The notes under the pieces: generated by a model
Databases searched by the model: none
Told to the model about the DNA's origin: nothing
What the model saw: the letters and a program-made list of their open reading frames with translations, nothing else
Position numbers and translations under genes: made by a program
From: Akkermansia muciniphila
GTDB taxonomy: Bacteria; Verrucomicrobiota; Verrucomicrobiia; Verrucomicrobiales; Akkermansiaceae
Length of the DNA: 41,404 nt
Assembly (NCBI GenBank): GCA_945862285.1
Contig: CAMAYN010000008.1
Coordinates: 1-41,404, forward strand
Direction of reading: 5' to 3'
Part shown: positions 17,444 through 26,652 of the stretch, piece by piece
How the letters are laid out: each line of letters opens with the position of its first letter
Numbering within the stretch: position 1 is the stretch's first letter

Positions 17444-18435
17444 TTAATTCTTCTATAGCAGCTATTGCGATACCATTAGGACGCCTTTCTCCGTGGTTTG
17501 AAGAGGCATTGAACAGCGCTCTTTCACAAACAGTGAAGGTTCCCGTATATTTGATCGCGAATGGACTGCAACAACGCGAAAACGAACGGCTCCAAGAATT
17601 AGCTAAACTTCATCAGCAAATCAAATTATTCGTCTTCGATCAACGAGTCGGGATGTTTGAAAACTGGAATCGAATTTTGAACCTAGTGGAAGAACCTTAC
17701 TTCGGCATGCTTCACGATGATGATTTACTCGAATCATGGGCGATCGAGAAGATTTTAGGAATAATCGAAAAATATCCGAATCAAGGTATCTATTTCACCT
17801 CCGAGCGGATTATGGATGATGCAGGAATTTTCTATGATGAAGTCCCATTGATAATGGATGCCGCGCCTGTCATTTTGACTCGAAAAGACATTGAACACTG
17901 GGCTGTATCGAACCGGATTTGTGCCACTGGTTTTCTTTTGAACCGATCTTTTGCTGTGGCGGAAGGTGGTTATCGTGTCGATCTAACATACACATCCGAT
18001 TGGAACCTCTATTTCGCTGTAGGCGCAAAATACGGTGCGTGCTTTGCTGGTATACATTGCGGACGCTACCGCTTCGGTGGCAAAACGGGACAAACTACCA
18101 ATTCTCTCGCCAAAAACGGCTTTGCATTGAGCGAATACAAGCGTCAGCAATCTCTTAACTTGAGTAGAATCGGACTCAGCGATAAAGACCGAGAGAAAGA
18201 AGCGAAAATCAGTGCCGCTCAGTTTGCCAAGACGACGTTACACCACTTTTCCAGTCAATTGGGTGAGGAGGGGATGAAAAATGTGGCTACAACATTAGTA
18301 GATGGCTTAATAATGGGGCGCTTGGGGAGTGTGAAGGGAATCCTCGGCAACAAAGTATGCCGTCTGCTTGCATCGAAATTCATTTCTATAAAATATCCTG
18401 ATACGAGGAAAGCCAACTCGATTGCTTCTTCATAA
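17440..18435 (+). CDS. Glycosyltransferase, GT2 family
   Basis: A 331-residue GT-A-fold transferase. The N-terminal domain has 'AIAIPLGRLSPWFEEALNSA', then 'RVGMFENWNRIL' and the metal-binding acidic cluster in 'GMLHDDDLLES', as in GT2 enzymes that place the DxD after 'ENWN'. 'CATGFLLNRSF' and 'SDWNLYFAVGA' form the acceptor side. No membrane segments are seen. I chose ATG 17440, which overlaps the flippase stop. The frame opens further upstream (17332), but that stretch is the flippase 3' end. Donor and acceptor are not predictable. Confidence 0.85.
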   Translation: MINSSIAAIAIPLGRLSPWFEEALNSALSQTVKVPVYLIANGLQQRENERLQELAKLHQQIKLFVFDQRVGMFENWNRILNLVEEPYFGMLHDDDLLESWAIEKILGIIEKYPNQGIYFTSERIMDDAGIFYDEVPLIMDAAPVILTRKDIEHWAVSNRICATGFLLNRSFAVAEGGYRVDLTYTSDWNLYFAVGAKYGACFAGIHCGRYRFGGKTGQTTNSLAKNGFALSEYKRQQSLNLSRIGLSDKDREKEAKISAAQFAKTTLHHFSSQLGEEGMKNVATTLVDGLIMGRLGSVKGILGNKVCRLLASKFISIKYPDTRKANSIASS

Positions 18436-18485
18436 ATGTGTAGTGCTTCAATGATCTGCTTTTTACAACGGAATACAATTTACCC

Positions 18486-19751
18486 ATGACTCCCCGGCTA
18501 AGAATTGCTCACTTGGTATCTACGGACAGTGGAGGAGCCTCGAAAGCGGCGTATCGACTCCATCTGAGCTTGATCGCTGCGGGAGTTGATTCACAGTTTT
18601 TTGCATGTGAGCGAACGAATGGTTGGCCCACGGTTCAGTATCTTACGCAACGTCGAAGCTTTTTTCGCCTCGCTTTTGTCTTTCTCAAAAGACTCGCCAA
18701 GTTGTTGTTGACGCTCGGTGGGAAAAATCGTCGTGAGATCGATATACAAATTGTGCCACAAGGATACTTGGCACAAATCGATCGTATGAATTTTGACTTA
18801 ATCCATTTTCATTGGGTTGATGGTTCAGTAGCATCATTGAGCGAATTGTCAAAAGTACGCGCGCCTATTCTCTGGACTTTACACGATATGAGAGCCTTTA
18901 CTGGTGGCTATTATTACTTGGGGAGTCATCTAGAGAAATGGATGGAGTCCGAAGAGACATTGCCTGCGCACGACATGAATGACCATCCATTTGTCCGCTG
19001 GGCTTTTCGCAGTAAAATGGCTATGTATAAAAAGAAAAAAGTCGCTGCCATTGCACCATCAGCGTGGATGGAAAAATGCGTTAGAAATGCCGATATTTTT
19101 CCCTCACAGTGGATACGCCGAATCCCCTACGAAATACCCCAAGATCCATGGCAAAATGTATCATCTAACGAGGCCAGAAAAAAACTCGGGCTCCCTGCTA
19201 CAGCGAGAATCATTTTGTTTGGTGCCGATACACTCGCCTATTCACGCAAGGGCGGGGATTTGCTAGTTGCAGCCTTGAAGAAACTCGATGCTTCTTTAGC
19301 GAGCAATTTGGGTGAATTGATCGTCGTTTCCTTTGGTGGCGGCGAGATCGCCGAGTTGGAACACATGCCGTATCGTTATAAATCCATGGGCCGGATTTCC
19401 GACGAAAAGCATCTTGCCGAATTGTATGCAGCGGCGAATGTTTTTGTGGCTCCATCACGAGAAGATAATTTGCCGAATGTCGTGCTTGAATCGCTCGCCG
19501 CCGGCACACCTGTAGTTGCATTTCATATTGGAGGTATGCCAGATATGATCGAGGATGGAGTTAATGGTCGCTTGGTGACTCCATTTAGCACCGATCGATT
19601 GCTCGCATCGATACTGGAAGTATTGCAGTGGGATGACCGTGATGCCGTCGCGAAAAGGTGCCGCGATTTTGTCAGCCAAAAATTTCATCCAGATCAGCAA
19701 TGCAAGAACGTGATTCGTTTCTATCAAGATTTTCTTTCGGATAGCAAGTAA
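18486..19751 (+). CDS. Glycosyltransferase, GT4 family
   Basis: A 421-residue GT-B enzyme. The N-terminal domain has 'IAHLVSTDSGGASKAAYRL' and 'LIHFHWVDG', then 'LWTLHDMRAFTGGYYY', a segment seen in a recognisable subset of colanic-acid-type transferases. The C-terminal domain has 'ILFGADTLAYSRKGGDLL', 'SPREDNLPNVVLESLAAGTPVV' (E-x7-E region, reading SREDNLPNVVLE) and 'GGMPDMIEDGVNG'. It starts at ATG 18486 after a 50-base gap without a good ribosome binding site. It is followed four bases after its stop by the HAD-like gene, so the two are probably co-translated. Confidence 0.88.
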   Translation: MTPRLRIAHLVSTDSGGASKAAYRLHLSLIAAGVDSQFFACERTNGWPTVQYLTQRRSFFRLAFVFLKRLAKLLLTLGGKNRREIDIQIVPQGYLAQIDRMNFDLIHFHWVDGSVASLSELSKVRAPILWTLHDMRAFTGGYYYLGSHLEKWMESEETLPAHDMNDHPFVRWAFRSKMAMYKKKKVAAIAPSAWMEKCVRNADIFPSQWIRRIPYEIPQDPWQNVSSNEARKKLGLPATARIILFGADTLAYSRKGGDLLVAALKKLDASLASNLGELIVVSFGGGEIAELEHMPYRYKSMGRISDEKHLAELYAAANVFVAPSREDNLPNVVLESLAAGTPVVAFHIGGMPDMIEDGVNGRLVTPFSTDRLLASILEVLQWDDRDAVAKRCRDFVSQKFHPDQQCKNVIRFYQDFLSDSK

Positions 19752-19755
19752 GGTT

Positions 19756-21657
19756 TTGAACAAGAATTTGAAAATTGGAAGTTTTGATATTTTTGACACG
19801 GTTTTGACACGGCGCTTGTCTTGTCCTGCTGATGTTTTTTCGATAGTCGGACAAAGATTGCGTGCGCAGGGGATTCGCGTTCCTCGATCGAACCTGTTCC
19901 GCAAACTGCGAATTCGCTGTGAACGATGGTCACGTCGTTTTGGAGAAAATCATGAAGTCTTACTTCCCGATATTTATGCATTGTTAGGTAGGCTTATGTT
20001 TTGGTCCGCATCAGATCGATTACTCGCTGAAAAAATTGAACGGGAAGTCGAAGCGGAGTTTTTGCATAAAACGACTCACGGATTAGCAGCTGTGACCGAA
20101 GCGAGACTGTCTGGTAAACGCATTGTTTTTGTCAGTGATATGTATTTGGACAGCGATTTTCTCAAAACCATTTTGTTGAGAGAAGGCATCGCTAAAGAGG
20201 AGGATCTCGTGTTCGTTTCTGGCGAATGGAAAGTCTCGAAAGCAAGCGGAGAAATCTGGCCTCGATTACTGGAGAAACTATCCATCACCCCGGATCAAAT
20301 TTTTCATCAAGGAGACCATGAGCATAGCGACGTTGCGTCTCCTGCCCGATACGGAATATCATCCAAAAGACTCGGAACTTCAGTGGTCAGCCGATGGGAA
20401 CAATGGGACGAACGGTCTTCAACATTACCAGCAGAAGGCTGGGGAGGGATTGCTGCACTGGGCCGCATCTCGCGTGCTGCTTGCGAGAAGCCAGATGACT
20501 ATTGGACACGCATCGGTACAGGACTTGTGGGACCTTGGATGTTGGGCTTTGCGGTATGGATTCTCGCTGAAGCAAAAAAACGCGGTATTCTTACATTATG
20601 GTTTCTCTCTCGGGATGGATGGAATTTTTACCAAGCAGCACTGGCGTTAAGTGACGCGGAAGGCATAGAATTGCATTACATCGCCATCAATCGGATCCAG
20701 CTACGTTTTGCAACGGAAGGCGCACGACCTATAGAAGAATTGTTTGATGGGACTCGTCTGATTACGTGGTGCTTACTGCAGGAGCGCCTCGCCTTGACAG
20801 ATGAAGATTTGACCTCGTTGCAGAAATGCTGTGATTGCGGAAATTCCCGTATCGATGATACTTTATCTGCAGGCAATCAAGATCTCATCAGAGCTGTATT
20901 GAAGAAACCAGAATGGGTTGACTTGCTGGAAAAGCGCGCCCAAAAGGCAGGCGTCATCGTCAAGACTTACTTAGCTCAATGTGTTCAGGACAACACAAGA
21001 ATCGCCATCGTTGACGTAGGTTGGCGCGGCAGGTCGCAACAAATGCTGCAACAACTTCATCCAGAAATCATTCATGGTTTCTACATCGGTCTCTGTAATG
21101 AACGAGCACAAGACGACAAACAGGCATGGCTTTATGATCTAGGACGAGGTAAAGGCGTTTCATCTCTCAATCAGCACCAGCGCATGATCGAGGTTTTCAT
21201 TGGTGTCAACGTCGGACCACTGACGGGGTATAAGCAGGTCAATGGCAAATGGCAAGGAGTGTTCCAGCAAAATGACAAGAAAGAAGTCACTTCTGGCCGT
21301 GACGAAATGCATCGAGCGGCGATGGTATTTATACAGCACAGCCAAAGGGATTACTACAAGCAATGGTTGAGTCCTACTGCGCTCCAAGCATTTACAGCAG
21401 AAAATCTCCTCAACTTGCTGGAATATCCGGTTCGAGAGGACGCTGATTTTTTTCGATTTTGGCAAATCACAACAGATGACGCCCACCAAGATGCCGTTTA
21501 CCCAGCTGCTGGATATGACCGCAAGCGCATTCTCTCTTGTTTGCAAAAAGAACAGCCCTGGTCTTTTCTGTGGCCTGCGGCCTCGCTGCACCATACAGGC
21601 TTTATATGCAGATTGGTCATGAAAATGGCTTGGCAAACCAGTCGATTTCTGAAATAA
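19756..21657 (+). CDS. Large HAD-superfamily protein of polysaccharide loci (COG5610-like)
   Basis: A 633-residue protein. The HAD-like part has motif I 'SFDIFDTVLTRR' (Asp11), motif II 'VFVSDMYLDSDFL' and motif IV 'FHQGDHEHSDV' (Asp187). Asp11 is followed by Ile-Phe-Asp, so the acid/base aspartate normally at +2 is Phe and an aspartate sits at +3. The second half has 'LWFLSRDGWNFYQAA' and 'IAIVDVGWRGRSQQML', which I associate with COG5610-type proteins of surface glycan loci. The reaction is unknown. It may cleave a phosphate or be a transferase. The TTG at 19756 is used as start, and TTG 19768 is an alternative. No membrane segment is evident. Confidence 0.75.
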   Translation: MNKNLKIGSFDIFDTVLTRRLSCPADVFSIVGQRLRAQGIRVPRSNLFRKLRIRCERWSRRFGENHEVLLPDIYALLGRLMFWSASDRLLAEKIEREVEAEFLHKTTHGLAAVTEARLSGKRIVFVSDMYLDSDFLKTILLREGIAKEEDLVFVSGEWKVSKASGEIWPRLLEKLSITPDQIFHQGDHEHSDVASPARYGISSKRLGTSVVSRWEQWDERSSTLPAEGWGGIAALGRISRAACEKPDDYWTRIGTGLVGPWMLGFAVWILAEAKKRGILTLWFLSRDGWNFYQAALALSDAEGIELHYIAINRIQLRFATEGARPIEELFDGTRLITWCLLQERLALTDEDLTSLQKCCDCGNSRIDDTLSAGNQDLIRAVLKKPEWVDLLEKRAQKAGVIVKTYLAQCVQDNTRIAIVDVGWRGRSQQMLQQLHPEIIHGFYIGLCNERAQDDKQAWLYDLGRGKGVSSLNQHQRMIEVFIGVNVGPLTGYKQVNGKWQGVFQQNDKKEVTSGRDEMHRAAMVFIQHSQRDYYKQWLSPTALQAFTAENLLNLLEYPVREDADFFRFWQITTDDAHQDAVYPAAGYDRKRILSCLQKEQPWSFLWPAASLHHTGFICRLVMKMAWQTSRFLK

Positions 21658-21682
21658 ACCTGTGACAATATTTTAAAGCAAT

Positions 21683-23272
21683 ATGGGAGGAGCTAACGTA
21701 AAATTCCTAGGGGTAATCATTCTCTTTCCTTTGGTCGGCTTGTTCGTACTACAGGAAGTCATATTGGCTCGTACGAGCATCGGACAATTTTATCTCTACA
21801 TAGCCATTGCCGCACTGATCCTTGGCTTGGTCTCTCCGAAGAAAGCGATGTATGCTATTGGATTTTGCACGATTTATATCGACTTTTTTAAACGCTTGAT
21901 GGTGATTGGTGGTAATCCTTCTATGCTTGAAGTGTCGTATGTGTTGGCGATCCCTCCGATGCTGATGGCAGGTTCGTTGGTCTCAATCGTACTCAGTTTG
22001 CTCTTTAGTCGCGTAAAAATAGCAAAAGACGTATATTTGTCGTTCATTTTAGCTTCTGTGGTAGCAGTAGGCAGCATGGCGGGAATGATTGCGGGTGATG
22101 CATCTTCTGGTCTTGGTGGTGTAGGACAAATGGTCAATCAAGGATTTTATGCCTATTTGGTATTCATCGTGCCGGTCATTTTTCCCAGTGATGAGGAACG
22201 TCGTAAATATTTGAATTACTTTTTTATCTTACTCATTCCTTCGGTAATGTACATGTTTTTCCAAGAATACAACGGTTATGCAGACTTCGAGTATGATTAC
22301 TTAATGTCAGGACTCTCTATTGAAATGAAAAATTTATCGGAGTCTGGATACGGAGAGCTTAGAAAGTTTTCTACATTCAATGGTTCTGGAACTGCTTCTA
22401 CCATTTATTCGATTTTCTTAGTGATGTGCTTTATCTCATTCCGCAAAGATAACCAAAAAGCAACGCCTATTCAAAAATTGGGGAAATTGTTGTTGGCGCC
22501 GTGTTTCATATTGGCTTCTTACTACACCATTTCTCGCACAGGTTGGTTTTGTGGCATGGGTACCCTAGCCGCCTATGTTTTACTCGGTTCGCGCTTTCGA
22601 TCAATGTTAGGTATCGTTAGTGCCGTGACAGGTTTTGGCTTCATTTTAGCAGTTGCACCAACTGCTCTCAAAGAGAACTGGTTAGTCACAATCGAGGGCG
22701 AACTAAAGCATGCTGTGAAGCAAGTCAGTGACGATCCCGCACTCCAACGGTCGATTGTTCTTGGCACTTTTGGCGACCGTCTTCAAGGATGGGCGAATTT
22801 GACCCAAGAACCTAAAATATACACGCCGTTCGGTTTTGCGGCGGCTGGTATCGATGTTGCAAAAAATCATGGCGATGGTTTTAAATGGGGTCACGATGCA
22901 TTAATCGATTCGTTAATCAAATTTGGTTACATCCCGATTTCTATTGCGTTAGTCTTAGGAGCATTTTTCACTTATCGACTTTTTAATTACATCTATAGTC
23001 TCCACAAAAAATCAATTACCTTCAAAGTCACAAGACTTAGCCTTGCTTTAGCTGCGGGCATTCTGTTTGGAGGAATGAGTAGTGGTGCTCAGTTCCGTAA
23101 CTTCCCACAAAATTTTTACTTTATGCTGTTTGTTTCCATTGTTTATGCAACTTACCAACAAGCTCAAAGAGAGCGGAAACAGTCGATAGCCTCATCTGCA
23201 ACGCCCTATATTCCTAATAATTCCGTTGGATTCCCAGAATCTGCGTATCCTGTCGGAATGGCTCGCAATTAG
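21683..23272 (+). CDS. Wzy-like O-antigen/polysaccharide polymerase or ligase
   Basis: A 529-residue membrane protein with about ten to twelve hydrophobic segments and one long soluble loop (about residues 195-245 and again 330-400) between late helices. This is the layout of the Wzy/WaaL group. 'ASYYTISRTGWFCGMG' matches the 'SRT/SRGG' segment, with a membrane-border arginine, found in those enzymes. It would polymerise undecaprenyl-linked repeats in the periplasm. The C-terminus is a soluble tail of about 40 residues. ATG 21683 was used. A GGAGGAG directly after it is not followed by a usable start. Polymerase against ligase cannot be settled. Confidence 0.75.
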   Translation: MGGANVKFLGVIILFPLVGLFVLQEVILARTSIGQFYLYIAIAALILGLVSPKKAMYAIGFCTIYIDFFKRLMVIGGNPSMLEVSYVLAIPPMLMAGSLVSIVLSLLFSRVKIAKDVYLSFILASVVAVGSMAGMIAGDASSGLGGVGQMVNQGFYAYLVFIVPVIFPSDEERRKYLNYFFILLIPSVMYMFFQEYNGYADFEYDYLMSGLSIEMKNLSESGYGELRKFSTFNGSGTASTIYSIFLVMCFISFRKDNQKATPIQKLGKLLLAPCFILASYYTISRTGWFCGMGTLAAYVLLGSRFRSMLGIVSAVTGFGFILAVAPTALKENWLVTIEGELKHAVKQVSDDPALQRSIVLGTFGDRLQGWANLTQEPKIYTPFGFAAAGIDVAKNHGDGFKWGHDALIDSLIKFGYIPISIALVLGAFFTYRLFNYIYSLHKKSITFKVTRLSLALAAGILFGGMSSGAQFRNFPQNFYFMLFVSIVYATYQQAQRERKQSIASSATPYIPNNSVGFPESAYPVGMARN

Positions 23273-23342
23273 CAGTCCTGGGTGCATGTAGTATTCTCAT
23301 AGTGCCTCACCCACTGTGATATTGCTGCAATGGACAAAATAA

Positions 23343-24410
23343 ATGAAAGTTCTTCTCCCCATCATTCTTGATCGGTGGCGCAATCCGATTGCTACACTCT
23401 TGCGCGCTTGCGTGAAAGAGAATCCCGACATCCAATTTTATTCTGGCTCGAGTCCCGCTTTCGATGAAGATCGGCAATTAGCAAATGATTTCTGGTCACT
23501 CCCCAATATTAAAGCCAATTCACAATTTCAATTAGCTGTTACAAAATTTGACTTAATCCATACCGCTTCAATTACGTCTCACAATCAAGCCGCGGTCATT
23601 GCTGCCAAGTTACGAACACTTGGCAAAGCCAAATACTTGGCCACAATTAACTTACAGGTGGGGCCGAATGATGGAAAAGATTGGAATTTATTGAAAACTG
23701 CGGAATTCCTTTTTGACGGATTTGTGGCAGTTAGTGAAGCTGCTGGTGCCGATGCGACGCAAAGATGCTGTGATCGATTTTTGGGCATCATTCCGAATGG
23801 TTTTGATTCACATTATTTTGATCCAAATATTGAAGATGGTGCTGGAATTCCTGAAAAAATTTTAAATTTAGAACCTGGATCATTTGCCTTATTTCTTGGG
23901 GCATTGGAACCGCGTAAAAATCCTGGATTTATAGTCGAACTTGCCAAAAGGCATCCTGAGACAACTTTTGTAGGTGCAGGTTACATCCACCCTCATGGGC
24001 GACATTATGAAGCGCTCGTTCATTCTGTCCCCAACTACCATTGGCTTGGCCACATCGATCGTCGCTGGGTGCGGGCTTTACTAAGAAGGGCAGGTGTTTT
24101 ATTATTCCCCTCGGAAAGAGAAGGCCTTGCCCTATCAGTGATTGAGGCATTGGGAATGGGAGTGCCGGTAGTGTGTCAACCTAAAACCTCCATGCCCGAA
24201 CTCATCCAACATGGTGTCAACGGGATGTTGCATGATATAAGTCACATAGAAGACTGGTCTGAATCTATGCAGAAGTATCTCAAACGCTCTGCGGAAGAAC
24301 GTGCAGCACAGCGCGATTTGATCCGCTCCAGAATGGTAGCGAGGTATGATTGGTCAGTGATTGGCAAAAAATATGGAGAGATTTATCGGAAATTGACCAA
24401 TATTTGTTGA
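23343..24410 (+). CDS. Glycosyltransferase, GT4 family (tandem copy 1)
   Basis: A 355-residue GT-B enzyme. It begins 'MKVLLPIILDRWRNPIATLL' and has 'LIHTASITSHN', 'DGFVAVSEAAG', 'GIIPNGFDSHYFDP', 'FLGALEPRKNPGFIVELA', and the donor-site E-x7-E in 'FPSEREGLALSVIEALGMG'. It is clearly a paralogue of the next gene (24489-25580), with the same N-terminal opening, the same spacing of motifs and the same C-terminal 'YDWSVIGKKYGEIYR'. The DNA has diverged strongly, so the duplication is old. It lies after a 70-base gap behind the polymerase gene. Specificity is unknown. Confidence 0.87.
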   Translation: MKVLLPIILDRWRNPIATLLRACVKENPDIQFYSGSSPAFDEDRQLANDFWSLPNIKANSQFQLAVTKFDLIHTASITSHNQAAVIAAKLRTLGKAKYLATINLQVGPNDGKDWNLLKTAEFLFDGFVAVSEAAGADATQRCCDRFLGIIPNGFDSHYFDPNIEDGAGIPEKILNLEPGSFALFLGALEPRKNPGFIVELAKRHPETTFVGAGYIHPHGRHYEALVHSVPNYHWLGHIDRRWVRALLRRAGVLLFPSEREGLALSVIEALGMGVPVVCQPKTSMPELIQHGVNGMLHDISHIEDWSESMQKYLKRSAEERAAQRDLIRSRMVARYDWSVIGKKYGEIYRKLTNIC

Positions 24411-24488
24411 TTTTGAAATGAGGACTTAGCTCAAAAGTAGAAAATCTTCCGTAATACATTCCCTAAAATTATAACTCAAAACGATTCC

Positions 24489-25580
24489 GTGCGCGTATTA
24501 CTTCCTATCTCTCTCGACCGTTGGAAAAACCCCATCAGCACATTACTCCGTGCCTGCGTGCAATATAACTCCGATATTGAATTTCATTCATTTTCCCATC
24601 CTCAGACGGATGAAGATCGAGAATTAGGAGAATCTTTCTGGCAATTGCCCAACTTAAAACTCCGCAAGCCATCCGCACTGGTGTCGGATCGATTCGATAT
24701 CGTTCATACAGCATCTTATAGCCACGGTAACTACGTGGCATCCGTGCTAGCAAAATTACGGGGGTGGGGACACACAAGATTTTTGGATACAATGAACCTA
24801 GAGCAGCATCCGAGTCACCCGGTTTGCTGGGCACGCTACAAAAGAGTTTTACGCTGGGTCGATGGTTTTGTTGCAGTGAGTCATGCGGTATCGCGCGATA
24901 TACGTGAGCGAGTACCAGAACGGTTCATGGGTGTCATTCCTAATGGGGTAGATACCGAACTATATTCTAACAAAGAATCGAACCCGAATGATATGCCGCC
25001 AGCCATGCACGATATACAACCTGGGTATCCGCTATGGATTGCGTCGATTGAGCCGCGCAAGCATCCAGAGGTATACTTAGAATTGGCTCGCAATAATCCT
25101 TCCATCACGTTTGTAGCACTTGGTCATCCCATGGGTTCGGAAGGTGATGAAATGATGAAGAAATGGAAACAATGCCCCAATCTTCGTTGGCTTGGTGGAC
25201 TCCCACGTCGCCAAGCAAAAGCAATACTATCTCAAGCGGGTGTCTTAGTATTTCCCTCAGAGCGCGAGGGCTTATCCTTAGCAATGATTGAAGCAGTAGC
25301 CATGGGTGTTCCCATTATTGCACAACCAAAAAGCTCCATGCCAGAGTTGGTCATACCTGGTAAAAATGGCGAACTTGTGGACGCGGATAACCTAACAGAA
25401 TGGGAAAATGCCATCCAAAAATGGCAGGAGCCTAGAAGCTGTGATCAACAAAAAAGTTTGGCAGAACTGAGAGCCCAAGCACTTCATCAATATAACTGGC
25501 AATTTGTGGGCTCAGAATACGGAAAGATCTACAAAGCAATTATGCAAAAGCAACCGAAAATTTATAAAGTTATCGCCTAG
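24489..25580 (+). CDS. Glycosyltransferase, GT4 family (tandem copy 2)
   Basis: A 363-residue GT-B enzyme starting at GTG 24489 ('MRVLLPISLDRWKNPISTLL'). It parallels the upstream paralogue almost residue by residue: 'DIVHTASYSHGN', 'DGFVAVSHAVS', 'GVIPNGVDTELYS', 'IASIEPRKHPEVYLELA' and 'FPSEREGLSLAMIEAVAMG'. The GTG matches the paralogue's ATG in position, which supports this start. A 78-base AT-rich gap precedes it, while the next gene follows after 5 bases. The two copies probably add successive, related residues, or one copy has taken a new donor or linkage. That is inference. Confidence 0.87.
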   Translation: MRVLLPISLDRWKNPISTLLRACVQYNSDIEFHSFSHPQTDEDRELGESFWQLPNLKLRKPSALVSDRFDIVHTASYSHGNYVASVLAKLRGWGHTRFLDTMNLEQHPSHPVCWARYKRVLRWVDGFVAVSHAVSRDIRERVPERFMGVIPNGVDTELYSNKESNPNDMPPAMHDIQPGYPLWIASIEPRKHPEVYLELARNNPSITFVALGHPMGSEGDEMMKKWKQCPNLRWLGGLPRRQAKAILSQAGVLVFPSEREGLSLAMIEAVAMGVPIIAQPKSSMPELVIPGKNGELVDADNLTEWENAIQKWQEPRSCDQQKSLAELRAQALHQYNWQFVGSEYGKIYKAIMQKQPKIYKVIA

Positions 25581-25585
25581 GATCT

Positions 25586-26635
25586 ATGAAAATTGGACTA
25601 GTTATAGAATATTTACCCGAGAGCGGAAAAAAACTAGGCGGAGTTTCCGTTGCTGTCCATCGGTTAGCTAATGGACTTGTGGACGCCGGTAATGAAGTAG
25701 TAGTAGTAGCCTTAAATCAAGCGCCCGCAGACGCGAGATATAAGGTTCACTTACCATTCAAAAGTAAATGGCTCTGCAAAGCTCTTAGCGGTTACATCGG
25801 CCAACAATTTTACTCGATATTTCTAAACTTTTGCAATTTTCCCAAAGCAGACATTTGGCATTTTCATGGCTACGATCATTTCATTCTTAAGTCTGTCGGC
25901 CCTCGTGTTCGGACACTTCATGGATCAAGCTTTAGGGAAATGCAGGCAACTACCAATACCATGCGTAAATTGCTCATGTTCCTCAATTATGTTTGGGAAC
26001 ATATTACCATTGCACGTTGTAACAGAGTTTTGTGCATAGGCACCGAAACAGCGTCATTTTTTGGACTAAAACATGTCGTCGATAATCCCTTCGATCCCAA
26101 AGTGTTTCGTCCGAGTACAAAAAGTCAACACCCACAAATTTTCTACAATGGTTATTGGACGGGACGAAAAAGAGGGAGTTTTCTTTATGATATATTTGTC
26201 AATCAAGTCTTACCCGTTGTACCTAACGCCGAACTTGTAATGCTATGTAATGATGTACCTGAGCATCCTAATGTCACAGTATTGAAAGGCATTCCCGATG
26301 AAAGATTGGCACAAGCTTACTCAACGGCTTGGCTATTCTGCTATCCTAGCATTTACGAGGGTTTTGGAATGGCATACATGGAAGCAATGGCCTCGGGCAC
26401 GGCGATCCTGACAAGTCCGAATACCGGAGCAGATGATGTATTGCAGAAGGGAACCTACGGAGTGATCGCAGACGATTGTAATTTCGCCGCCGTTCTTCTC
26501 AACTTACTCCAAAATGAGCATGAAAGAAATCAATTGGAGCAGTTAGGCTTGCAACGTAGCGCCGACTTTCATATTGAACGAGTTGTTGAACAGCATCTCA
26601 ACCATTACCATGCGGTTCTTGGGGAAACTAACTAA
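25586..26635 (+). CDS. Glycosyltransferase, GT4 family
   Basis: A 349-residue GT-B enzyme. The N-terminal domain reads 'MKIGLVIEYLPESGKKLGGV' and 'VAVHRLANGLVDAGNEVVVV', the second domain 'IFYNGYWTGRKRGSFLYDIF', and the donor-binding segment is 'YPSIYEGFGMAYMEAMASGT' with E-x7-E (EGFGMAYME). It follows the tandem GT4 pair after five bases and is more distant from them. 'HGSSFREMQATTN' is a likely acceptor-side loop. No membrane helices are present. It is another cytoplasmic assembly enzyme, specificity unknown. Confidence 0.87.
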   Translation: MKIGLVIEYLPESGKKLGGVSVAVHRLANGLVDAGNEVVVVALNQAPADARYKVHLPFKSKWLCKALSGYIGQQFYSIFLNFCNFPKADIWHFHGYDHFILKSVGPRVRTLHGSSFREMQATTNTMRKLLMFLNYVWEHITIARCNRVLCIGTETASFFGLKHVVDNPFDPKVFRPSTKSQHPQIFYNGYWTGRKRGSFLYDIFVNQVLPVVPNAELVMLCNDVPEHPNVTVLKGIPDERLAQAYSTAWLFCYPSIYEGFGMAYMEAMASGTAILTSPNTGADDVLQKGTYGVIADDCNFAAVLLNLLQNEHERNQLEQLGLQRSADFHIERVVEQHLNHYHAVLGETN

Positions 26636-26652
26636 TTTGACACACCTAACGT

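Noticed and set aside
18474-18479. TACAAT as a -10 element for the GT4 gene at 18486
   Set aside because: No -35 match lies at a proper distance. It would imply a leaderless transcript, which I cannot support.
21685-21691. GGAGGAG as the ribosome binding site of the polymerase gene
   Set aside because: It lies after the ATG at 21683, and no ATG, GTG or TTG follows at a suitable distance, so it is probably coding sequence only.
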